DNA from: Bosea beijingensis
GTDB lineage: Bacteria; Pseudomonadota; Alphaproteobacteria; Rhizobiales; Beijerinckiaceae
Direction: 5' to 3'
Assembly: GCF_030758975.1 (NCBI RefSeq)
Contig: NZ_CP132359.1
Span: 3,848,009-3,912,008, forward strand
DNA length: 64,000 nucleotides
Shown here: one piece after another, positions 38,782 to 45,583 of the stretch
Position numbering within the stretch: position 1 is the first letter of the stretch
Layout of the letters: each line of letters starts with the position of its first letter
The notes under the pieces: generated by a model
What the model saw: only the letters and a program-made list of their open reading frames with translations
The model's database searches: none
Told to the model about the DNA's origin: nothing
Made by a program: the position numbers and the translations under genes

Positions 38782-40437
38782 TCAGTTCGGCACCGGCACG
38801 GCCCGCCGCGCGATCGCCTGCAAATCCGCCCCCTGCGGCAGCGAGCCGAAATGGCCGGACCAGCCGCCGGCCAATCGCGAGGCGACATAGGCGTCCGCGA
38901 CCGCGTGCGGCGCGTGGCGGATCAACAGCGAGGCCGACAGGCCGAGCGCCATGCGCTCGACGAAGCGACGCGCCAGATGCTCGTGCCTGAGCACATCGAC
39001 AATATCGGTCTCCAGCTCAGTCAGGAAGGCATCGTAGCGCGAATCGCTGCCGCGGGCGGCCCGCAACTCATCGAGCAAAGCCGGTACGCAATCGGGATAG
39101 CGGCGGATCGAGCGGAGCACGTCGAGGCAGACGACATTGCCCGTGCCCTCCCAGATGCCGTTGAGCGGCGCCTCGCGATAGAGCCGCGCCATCAGGTGGT
39201 CCTCGATGAAACCGTTGCCGCCATGGCATTCGAGCGCCTCGACCACGACCGGGGTGGCGCGCTTGCAGTTCCAGTATTTGGCGATCGGCGCGCCGATGCG
39301 GCCGATCAGCTTCTCCGCCTCGCTCGCCTCCTCCCGGTCGAGCGCATGGACGAAGCGGAAGGCGAGCCAGGCGGAGGCTTCGACCTCAAGCGCGAGGTCG
39401 GCGATCACGTTCGTCATGATCGGCTGGTCGATCAGCGCCTTCTGGAAGGCGCGGCGATGCGCCGTGTGATGCGCGGCTTGCGCCACCGCATGTCGCATCA
39501 GCCCGGCCGAGCCGACGGCGAAATCGAGCCGCGTATAGTGGTTCATCTCCAGCCCGGCGCGGATGCCGTGACCGGGCTCGCCGATCAGATGGGCGATCAC
39601 ACCGCGGAATTCGACCTCGGACGAAGCGTTCGACTTGTTGCCGCACTTGTCCTTGAGCCGCTGGATCTGCAGGCGATTGCGCGAACCGTCCGGCAACCAG
39701 CCGGGCACGACGAAGCAGGAGACGCCCTCTTCCGTGCGTGCCAGCGTCAAGAAGACGTCGGAATGCGGGACGGAGAAGAACCATTTATGGCCGGTGAGGG
39801 AATATGTGCCGTCGGCATTGCGCGTCGCGACCGTCTGGGTCTGGCGCAGGTCCGAGCCGCCCTGCTTCTCGGTCATCGCCATGCCGACCGTGCCGCCGCG
39901 CTTCTGCGCCGCCGGCAGCGGACGCCCATCATAGTCGGAGGAGGTGATCAGCTTGCCGAATTCGGCCCAGCGGGCGGGGTCGTGCTGCAGAACGGGGATC
40001 GCCGAATAGGTCATGCCGAGCGGGCAGCAGATGCCGTTCTCGCCCTGGTTCCAGAGATAGGAGACCGCCGCGCGCGCCACCTGCGCGCCTTGGCGCGGCT
40101 TCGTCCAGCATAGCGAATGGAACTCGTCTCGCATGGCGAGCCCCATCAATTCATGCCAGGCAGGGTGGAACTCGATCTGGTCGACGCGCCGGCCCCAGCG
40201 ATCGTGCGTGCGCAGTTCCGGCAGGCTGCGATTGGCCTGCCGGGCCAGGTCCTGCACGCGCCGCGAACCGACATGGCCGCCGACAACGCTCGCCTGCTCG
40301 CGGAACCAGCCGGCACCGAAGGCATCGAGGATACGGCCAAGCGCCGGGTCGGCGGCGAAGGCGTCATAATCCGCCAGCGCCGGGGCCTGGTTCAGCACCT
40401 CATGGGTGTCGTAGCCGTAAGCGTCGAGCGTGGTCAT
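38782..40437 (-). CDS. AidB-like acyl-CoA dehydrogenase family protein
   Basis: A 551-residue flavoprotein. The N-terminus (THEVLNQAPALADYD ... LGRILDAFGAGW) and FHPAWHELMGLAMRDEFHSL match the AidB branch, which is longer than metabolic acyl-CoA dehydrogenases. MTEKQGGSDLRQTQT and CHGGNGFIEDHLMARLYREA are the FAD and active-region signatures. E. coli AidB is induced by alkylation stress and binds DNA. Here it is controlled by a TetR regulator whose gene overlaps it by four bases, so the physiological role may be lipid catabolism instead. Confidence 0.85.
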   Translation of the reverse strand: MTTLDAYGYDTHEVLNQAPALADYDAFAADPALGRILDAFGAGWFREQASVVGGHVGSRRVQDLARQANRSLPELRTHDRWGRRVDQIEFHPAWHELMGLAMRDEFHSLCWTKPRQGAQVARAAVSYLWNQGENGICCPLGMTYSAIPVLQHDPARWAEFGKLITSSDYDGRPLPAAQKRGGTVGMAMTEKQGGSDLRQTQTVATRNADGTYSLTGHKWFFSVPHSDVFLTLARTEEGVSCFVVPGWLPDGSRNRLQIQRLKDKCGNKSNASSEVEFRGVIAHLIGEPGHGIRAGLEMNHYTRLDFAVGSAGLMRHAVAQAAHHTAHRRAFQKALIDQPIMTNVIADLALEVEASAWLAFRFVHALDREEASEAEKLIGRIGAPIAKYWNCKRATPVVVEALECHGGNGFIEDHLMARLYREAPLNGIWEGTGNVVCLDVLRSIRRYPDCVPALLDELRAARGSDSRYDAFLTELETDIVDVLRHEHLARRFVERMALGLSASLLIRHAPHAVADAYVASRLAGGWSGHFGSLPQGADLQAIARRAVPVPN

Positions 40438-41054
40438 GCGGCGCGCCCTTCACGAGAAACCAGTGCGGTGAGGGAGAGATCGGCAAGGGCGGCTGCGATC
40501 TCGCGACCACGCTCGGGCGTGGTTGTCCGCTCCGGCGAAAGTGGGCCGATCAATGCCTCCATGAAGCCGCCGACGATCATCGCGGCGGCGGCATCAGGAT
40601 CGACCGGGCGGAAGGCGCGCAGCGCTTCACCTTCGATGACGAGCGCGCGAAAAATGCCGGCGATCTCGCGGCGATAATCCAGCCGCGTCGCATCGACGGC
40701 CGGATCGGCAGGCTCCGCGATCATCGACCAGGCGAGCCGGCGATTGGCGAAGGCGCGGCGCGCGAAGGCCTCGACCGCGGCGGTCAGGCGCTCCGCAACG
40801 GGCGCGTCGCTCGCGGCGATCTCGCGCAGCACGGCAAGTTCGCGCGTCGACACGGCCGCGACGATCTCCGCCATCAGCTCGGCCTTGGAGGCGAAATAGG
40901 AATAGACGCTGCCGGTCGAGACGCCGCTGGCCGATGCCACCGCCGCAATCGAGGTCTCATGGAAGCCGACCTCCGAGACGATACCGCGCGCAGCGGCGAG
41001 AATCGCCTCGCGCTTCCCTGCCTTGCGCGGTTGCTTCTGCCGAGTGCCAACCAT
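40434..41054 (-). CDS. TetR-family transcriptional regulator
   Basis: A 206-residue regulator. The N-terminal HTH is at about 15-60 (REAILAAARGIVSEVGFHET ... SASGVSTGSVYSYFASKAEL). The C-terminal ligand domain has no obvious assignment. I use the ATG at 41054 because the upstream open frame runs through a clear palindromic operator. It overlaps the AidB-like gene (ATGA), forming a likely autoregulated two-gene operon. Confidence 0.87.
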   Translation of the reverse strand: MVGTRQKQPRKAGKREAILAAARGIVSEVGFHETSIAAVASASGVSTGSVYSYFASKAELMAEIVAAVSTRELAVLREIAASDAPVAERLTAAVEAFARRAFANRRLAWSMIAEPADPAVDATRLDYRREIAGIFRALVIEGEALRAFRPVDPDAAAAMIVGGFMEALIGPLSPERTTTPERGREIAAALADLSLTALVSREGRAA

Positions 41055-41067
41055 ACGCGACCTCGAA

Positions 41068-41091
41068 ATTGAATTTGAATTCGGATTCAAT
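41068..41091. promoter_or_regulatory. Palindromic operator of the tetR-aidB pair
   Basis: ATTGAAT and ATTCAAT (41068-41074, 41085-41091) form an outer inverted repeat. Inside it TTGAATTCGGATTCAA (41075-41090) is a perfect 6+4+6 palindrome. The site is AT-rich in a GC-rich genome and lies about 14-37 bp upstream of the tetR start, the usual place for TetR autoregulation. Confidence 0.65.
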
Positions 41092-41223
41092 TTGAAGAGA
41101 TGGATTGCAGCCGTCAAGGGGCGGCGGCTTGGGGTGCGTGGCGAAGCAGGGCAGCCGGGGTCTCAGGTCGCCGACAGCATGTTCCCGCGAGCCCTGTTGT
41201 CAGGATGGGAGCCAGTCCGGCAC

Positions 41224-41685
41224 TCAGGAAGGCGGCGCCTCACCCGTTCCGGCCGCTCTGCGGCCAGCCCAGCGCTCGACCGAATGGTCGATGGCGAGCA
41301 GGACGAGGGCAAGAAGCGTGGCCGACGCCACGATCGCATAGTCACCGAGCCCAGCGGCGCAACCGAGCGCAGCGGTGACCCATATCGCCGCGGCCGTGGT
41401 CAGGCCTGTCGGCGTCGAATGGCCCCGGCGCAGCACGATGACGCCGGCGCCGAGAAAGCCGATTCCGGTCAGAAGCCCCTGGACGACGCGGCTCGCGGCG
41501 TCGGCCTCGCTCGGCTCGCTAAAGATCGTCGCGGCAGCGGCCGTGCCCAACCCGACCAGCCCGAAGGTGCGGATCCCGGCCGCGCGCTGCTTGTTGGTCC
41601 GCTCCCAGCCCACGACGATGCCGGCGGCCATGCCGGCCAGCAACCTGGCAAGCAGATCCAATTGTCCCCACAGAAAATCACTCAT
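41224..41685 (-). CDS. MgtC/SapB-family membrane protein
   Basis: A 153-residue protein with about four membrane helices. The MgtC motifs are MAAGIVVGWERTNK, GIRTFGLVGLGTAAA, GIGFLGAGVIV and GLTTAAAIWVTAALG. The C-terminal extension of full MgtC (ACT-like domain) is absent, as in many SapB-type members. MgtC proteins modulate membrane energetics or Mg2+-limited growth. The start at 41685 (MSDFLWGQL) is preferred over 41754. No operon partner. Confidence 0.87.
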   Translation of the reverse strand: MSDFLWGQLDLLARLLAGMAAGIVVGWERTNKQRAAGIRTFGLVGLGTAAAATIFSEPSEADAASRVVQGLLTGIGFLGAGVIVLRRGHSTPTGLTTAAAIWVTAALGCAAGLGDYAIVASATLLALVLLAIDHSVERWAGRRAAGTGEAPPS

Positions 41686-41781
41686 GGCCCACCCCCGAAA
41701 ACGATGATCGAGGGCATGAACGCATGAGAGCCGCCTGCGTTCGTTCTCTGGCAAACAAGCAGCAGCCGGCGATGCGGCCTG

Positions 41782-42393
41782 CTAGAACTCGATCCCCTGC
41801 TGTGCCTTCACGCCGGCAGCAAAGTGGTGCTTCACCAGCGTCATCTCGGTAACGAGGTCGGCGGCCCCGATCAATTCCGGCTTGGCGTTGCGGCCGGTCA
41901 CGACGACGTGCAGATCAGGGCGACGGGCAGCCAGCGTCGAGACCACGTCGGCGAGCGGCAAATAATCGTAGCGCAGGGCGATGTTGAGTTCGTCCAGCAC
42001 CAGCAGGCGAATCTCCGGATCGGCCATCAACTCCCTGGCCTTGGCGAAGGCGCGCTCGGCGGCGGCGATGTCGCGGGCCTTGTCCTGCGTCTCCCAGGTG
42101 AAGCCCTCGCCCATGCTGTGCCAGCTCACCTGATCGCCGAAGGCTTCCAATGCCTTGCGCTCCCCGGTCGACCAGGCGCCCTTGATGAACTGCACCACGC
42201 CGATGCGCCAGCCATGGCCGAGCGCGCGCAGAATCAAGCCGAAGGCCGCCGTCGACTTGCCCTTGCCGGGGCCCGTGTTGACGATGAGCAACCCCTTTTC
42301 GAGCGTCTTGGAGGCGACTTCGGCGTCCTGAACCGCCTTGCGCTTCTCCATCTTCGCCTTGTGGCGGGCGGCGTCTTCGGTATCCGTCATCAT
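41782..42393 (-). CDS. cobO: Cob(I)yrinic acid a,c-diamide adenosyltransferase (CobO/BtuR)
   Basis: A 203-residue P-loop enzyme that transfers the 5'-deoxyadenosyl group of ATP to reduced corrinoid. Motifs: GLLIVNTGPGKGKSTAAFG (P-loop), VVQFIKGAW, LVLDELNIALRYDY and VVVTGRNAKPELI. The start ATGATG at 42393 overlaps the cobU stop (ATGA). It is in a two-gene minus-strand unit with cobU, divergent from the riboswitch-controlled cobalt operon. Confidence 0.93.
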   Translation of the reverse strand: MMTDTEDAARHKAKMEKRKAVQDAEVASKTLEKGLLIVNTGPGKGKSTAAFGLILRALGHGWRIGVVQFIKGAWSTGERKALEAFGDQVSWHSMGEGFTWETQDKARDIAAAERAFAKARELMADPEIRLLVLDELNIALRYDYLPLADVVSTLAARRPDLHVVVTGRNAKPELIGAADLVTEMTLVKHHFAAGVKAQQGIEF

Positions 42394-42908
42394 TTCACTC
42401 GCATCGGCAGTCCAGCGACCATGAAGACCACGCTGGCCGCCCGCGCCGCAAGCGCCTGATGGAGACGCCCGGCCTCGTCGCGGAAGCGGCGAGCCAGCGC
42501 ATTCTCCGGCACGATGCCGAGCCCGACCTCGTTGCCGACCAGCACCAGCGGCGCCGAGACGCGCTCGCAGGCGGCGATCAGGGCTTCGCGGGCTGCGGCC
42601 GTATCGTGTTCCGCGAGGATGAGATTGGTCAGCCAGAGCGTCAGGCAATCGACGAGGACCGCGCGCCCCTCCGGTTGGGCGGCGATGACTTCGGGCAGGT
42701 CGAGTGGCGCATCGACCGTCTGCCAGCCGGCCGGACGGCGCGCGCGGTGCTCGGCGATGCGCTCGCGCATCTCGTCGTCATAGGCCTGTGCCGTCGCGAT
42801 ATAGCTCCAGGGCGCCGGCTGGGCCTCGACCAGCGCCTCGGCATGGCGGCTCTTGCCGGAGCGGGCACCGCCGAGGACGAGGGTGAGATGGGGAATTTCG
42901 TTCGGCAT
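42390..42908 (-). CDS. cobU: Adenosylcobinamide kinase/guanylyltransferase (CobU/CobP)
   Basis: A 172-residue enzyme that phosphorylates adenosylcobinamide and adds GMP to it. The P-loop is LTLVLGGARSGKSRHAE. VDCLTLWLTNLILAE and LVLVGNEVGLGIVPENALAR are family signatures. The ATG at 42908 is used; a further in-frame ATG at 42941 would add 11 unlikely residues. In the aerobic-pathway nomenclature it is cobP. It shares its upstream region with the divergent riboswitch. Confidence 0.92.
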   Translation of the reverse strand: MPNEIPHLTLVLGGARSGKSRHAEALVEAQPAPWSYIATAQAYDDEMRERIAEHRARRPAGWQTVDAPLDLPEVIAAQPEGRAVLVDCLTLWLTNLILAEHDTAAAREALIAACERVSAPLVLVGNEVGLGIVPENALARRFRDEAGRLHQALAARAASVVFMVAGLPMRVK

Positions 42909-42940
42909 CGCGGAAGCAGGGTTCAAAGGACCATCCTGCA

Positions 42941-42970
42941 TTGCACAGCGGCACGGCGAAGGCTAATGAT
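42941..42970 (+). promoter_or_regulatory. Weak candidate promoter of the cobalt/cobalamin operon
   Basis: TTGCAC (42941) and AATGAT (42965) are 18 bp apart and directly precede the riboswitch. Each matches consensus only partly. Confidence 0.25.
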
Positions 42971-42977
42971 CGTCGCT

Positions 42978-43134
42978 GACGGTGCCTCCGCGAGGAGGTG
43001 AAAAGGGAACGCGGTGCGAGACCGCGGCTGCCCCCGCAACTGTAAGCGGATGTCCTTCGCCATCGGCCACTGGAGCGCTCGCTCCGGGAAGGCGGCAAGG
43101 GACGCGAAGTCCGCGAGCCAGGAGACCTGCCGTC
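42978..43134 (+). ncRNA. Cobalamin (B12) riboswitch
   Basis: The conserved order is present: AAAAGGGAACGCGGTG, the CCGCAACTGTAAGC segment, the B12 box GCCACTG (43066-43072), GGGAAGGC, and the 3' block GAGCCAGGAGACCTGCC. The outer helix pairs GACGGT (42978) with GCCGTC (43134). It lies 51 bp upstream of cbtB on the same strand, so adenosylcobalamin should switch off cobalt uptake and the whole downstream cob operon when abundant. No second riboswitch faces cobU. Confidence 0.93.
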
Positions 43135-43185
43135 GACCCGCAGAGATCCAACCGGCTGCCGGCGGGGCGGCCACGGAGAACGCTT

Positions 43186-43362
43186 ATGAACACCGTTTCG
43201 GTTTCCACCCCCACACTCAGCGTTTCGGACCGCGTCAAGGCGGTTGCCGCTGCGCTCGTGATCGGCGTCGCGCTGATCTACACGACCGGCTTCGCGGCCT
43301 CGACGAACCTCCACAACGCCGCGCACGACAGCCGTCACGGCCTCGCCTTTCCCTGCCACTGA
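43186..43362 (+). CDS. cbtB: Cobalt transporter subunit CbtB
   Basis: A 58-residue protein with one membrane helix (VKAVAAALVIGVALIYTTGF) and a His-rich C-terminus (NLHNAAHDSRHGLAFPCH) that could bind cobalt. This size and layout are those of CbtB, the small partner of CbtA, usually found under B12 riboswitch control. The ATG at 43186 follows AGGAG-like GGAGAA; the longer open frame upstream runs through the riboswitch and is not coding. Confidence 0.9.
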   Translation: MNTVSVSTPTLSVSDRVKAVAAALVIGVALIYTTGFAASTNLHNAAHDSRHGLAFPCH

Positions 43363-43374
43363 GGGAAAGCCATC

Positions 43375-44115
43375 ATGGTCACGCGTGTTCTCACGGTCAG
43401 CATCCTGGCCGGGCTTCTGGCTGGCTTGATCGTCGCCGCCCTGCAGCATGTCACCACCACCCCGCTGATCCTCAAGGCCGAGACCTATGAGACGGCGCTC
43501 GCGCTGAAGGCGCCGACTCTCGCCGCCTTCGACGGCGAGGCGAAACTCATCCTCGCGCATGGCCCGGCCGGCGACGCGCCCGGCCAAGACCATGCCGAAT
43601 GGAAGCCGCAGGACGGCCTCCAGCGCACGCTCTTCACCGGCGCGGTGACGATCGCGACCGCGATCGGCTTCGCGGCTTTGCTGCTCGCCGGCATGATCGC
43701 GGCCGGCGACCGGATCGAGCAGCGCACCGCCCTCGTCTGGGGCGCCTGCGGCTTCCTGGCGTTGGGGCTCGCGCCGGCGATGGGGCTGGCTCCGGAACTA
43801 CCAGGCGCGGCCTCGGCTGCGCTGGGACAGCGCCAGTTCTGGTGGCTCTGGACCGCCATCGCGACCGCGGCCGGGCTCTTCCTGTTCCTGCGCTTCGATC
43901 AGCCCTGGCTGAAGCTCGTCGCCATCGTCGTGATCCTGCTGCCGCATGTCGTCGGCGCTCCGCTACCGGCCCCACCGGAGAGCAAGGTTCCGGCGGAGGT
44001 CGCCGCCCATTTCGCCTCGCTCTCGCTCGGCATCCAGGCCGCGCTCTGGCTCGTCACCGCCTTCATGGTCGGCGTGCTCTGGCCCTGGGCGAGCCGCCGG
44101 GCCTCTGAAGCCTGA
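43375..44115 (+). CDS. cbtA: Cobalt transporter subunit CbtA
   Basis: A 246-residue membrane protein with about five or six helices. Segments include VLTVSILAGLLAGLIVAAL, TLFTGAVTIATAIGFAALLL and WLWTAIATAAGLFLFL, plus a short loop containing HGPAGDAPGQDHAEW. CbtA/CbtB form a predicted cobalt importer distinct from CbiMNQO. It lies 12 bp after cbtB, in a riboswitch-led operon. Confidence 0.9.
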   Translation: MVTRVLTVSILAGLLAGLIVAALQHVTTTPLILKAETYETALALKAPTLAAFDGEAKLILAHGPAGDAPGQDHAEWKPQDGLQRTLFTGAVTIATAIGFAALLLAGMIAAGDRIEQRTALVWGACGFLALGLAPAMGLAPELPGAASAALGQRQFWWLWTAIATAAGLFLFLRFDQPWLKLVAIVVILLPHVVGAPLPAPPESKVPAEVAAHFASLSLGIQAALWLVTAFMVGVLWPWASRRASEA

Positions 44116-44124
44116 GGCAAGCCA

Positions 44125-44514
44125 ATGTCCGAGGGCGACCTCACCATCCATGTCTGCACGGCCTGCCGCCGTGCCCGCGCCGATCTCCCGGAGGGTTACG
44201 ACCAGCCGGGGCTGGCGCTGGCCGAACGTCTCGCCGAACAGCTCAAAGCCAAGGGCAGCACGATCCCCGTGCTGCCCGTCGAGTGCCTCTGCGTCTGCAA
44301 GCGGCCCTGCACCATCGCGCTCACGGCCGATGGCAAATGGACCTATCTGATCGGCGACCTCGACACCGACACCCATCTCGACGAGATCGTCGGCGCCGCG
44401 GAGGCCTATGCCGCCAGCGCCAACGGCATCGTTCCCTGGAAAGAGCGGCCGCAGTCCTTCCGCAAGGGCGTGGTCGCGCGCGTGCCGCCTTTGCCGGCGC
44501 GCCAGCAAGGATGA
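44125..44514 (+). CDS. DUF1636 small cysteine-rich (thioredoxin-like ferredoxin) metal-binding protein
   Basis: A 129-residue protein with Cys11 and Cys14 (CTACRR) and a second cluster CLCVCKRPC (Cys54, 56, 58, 62). This looks like a thioredoxin-fold 2Fe-2S or metal-binding site. DUF1636 genes regularly sit between cbtA and cobW, so a role in cobalt handling or in redox supply to corrin enzymes is inferred. Function is not established. Confidence 0.8.
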   Translation: MSEGDLTIHVCTACRRARADLPEGYDQPGLALAERLAEQLKAKGSTIPVLPVECLCVCKRPCTIALTADGKWTYLIGDLDTDTHLDEIVGAAEAYAASANGIVPWKERPQSFRKGVVARVPPLPARQQG

Positions 44515-44518
44515 CATC

Positions 44519-45574
44519 ATGAACACTCCGCAGACCACGAACCTGGGCAAGACGCCCTGCACGATCATCACCGGCTTCCTCGGCGCCGGAAAGACAACGC
44601 TGGTGCGCCATCTCCTCGAGAATGCGCAGGGCAAGAGACTCGCCGTGCTCGTCAACGAATTCGGCGATCTCGGCTTCGACGGCGAGTTCCTCAAGGGCTG
44701 CGGCATCGCCGGCTGCAGCGACGAGGACGTGGTCGAGCTGCCGAATGGCTGCATCTGCTGCACGGTCGCCGATGATTTCGTGCCGGCGCTCGAGAAGCTG
44801 CTGAACCGGCCGAATCCGCCCGAGCATATCCTGATCGAGACCTCCGGCCTCGCTCTGCCGAAGCCGCTCGTCACCGCCTTCAACTGGCCGGCGATCCGCT
44901 CGCGCGTCACCGTCGACGGCGTCATCGCCGTGGTCGACGGCCCGGCGGTGGCCGAAGGCCAGTTCGCCGATGATCCGGAAGCGCTCGCGGCGCAGAAGGC
45001 GGCCGATGCCTCGGTCGACCACGACAACCCGCTGGAAGAGGTGTTCGAGGACCAGATTCTCTGCGCCGACCTGATCCTGCTCAACAAGAGCGACCTCGTC
45101 GACGAAGCCGACCGCGCGCGGGTCAAGGCCGAGATCGCCGAGCATCTGCCCAAGGCGATCAAGATCGTAGAGACCGCCCATGGCAAGGTCGAGCCGACGC
45201 TGATCGTCGGCCTCGGCGCTGCCGCCGAGAACGATCTCGCCGCCCGCCCCTCGCATCATGGCGAGGGTGAGCATGATCACGACCATGACGATTTCGACTC
45301 GGTCGCCGTGCCGCTGCCTGCCGGTCTCTCCCCCGAGGAGCTCACGGCGCGCGTCGCCAAGGCCGCTGAGGCCGAGGGCGTGCTACGGCTCAAGGGCTTC
45401 ACCGCCGTGCCGGGCAAGCCGATGCGCCTCGTCGTGCAGGGCGTCGGCCGCCGCGTCGGGCATCATTTCGACCGGGCCTGGGGCGCGAGCGAGCCGCGCG
45501 ATGGGCGCCTGACCGTGATCGGACTCAAAGGCTTCGACCTCAAGGCCGTGGAAGCGGCCCTCGCGGGGGCGTAA
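44519..45574 (+). CDS. cobW: CobW, GTPase metallochaperone for cobalt
   Basis: A 351-residue COG0523 GTPase. The P-loop ITGFLGAGKTTL is followed by the metal site CICCTVADDF (CxCC motif) and NKSDLVDE. A His-rich region HHGEGEHDHDHDDF lies before the C-terminal domain. It delivers cobalt to the CobN chelatase encoded next. The start at 44519 gives MNTPQTTNLGKTPC. Gap to cobN is 9 bp. Confidence 0.93.
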   Translation: MNTPQTTNLGKTPCTIITGFLGAGKTTLVRHLLENAQGKRLAVLVNEFGDLGFDGEFLKGCGIAGCSDEDVVELPNGCICCTVADDFVPALEKLLNRPNPPEHILIETSGLALPKPLVTAFNWPAIRSRVTVDGVIAVVDGPAVAEGQFADDPEALAAQKAADASVDHDNPLEEVFEDQILCADLILLNKSDLVDEADRARVKAEIAEHLPKAIKIVETAHGKVEPTLIVGLGAAAENDLAARPSHHGEGEHDHDHDDFDSVAVPLPAGLSPEELTARVAKAAEAEGVLRLKGFTAVPGKPMRLVVQGVGRRVGHHFDRAWGASEPRDGRLTVIGLKGFDLKAVEAALAGA

Positions 45575-45583
45575 CCTCAACCG

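Noticed and set aside
42909..42977. A second cobalamin riboswitch for cobU/cobO on the minus strand
   Set aside because: No B12 box or CAGGAGACC-like element is visible in the minus-strand leader, and the space is too short.
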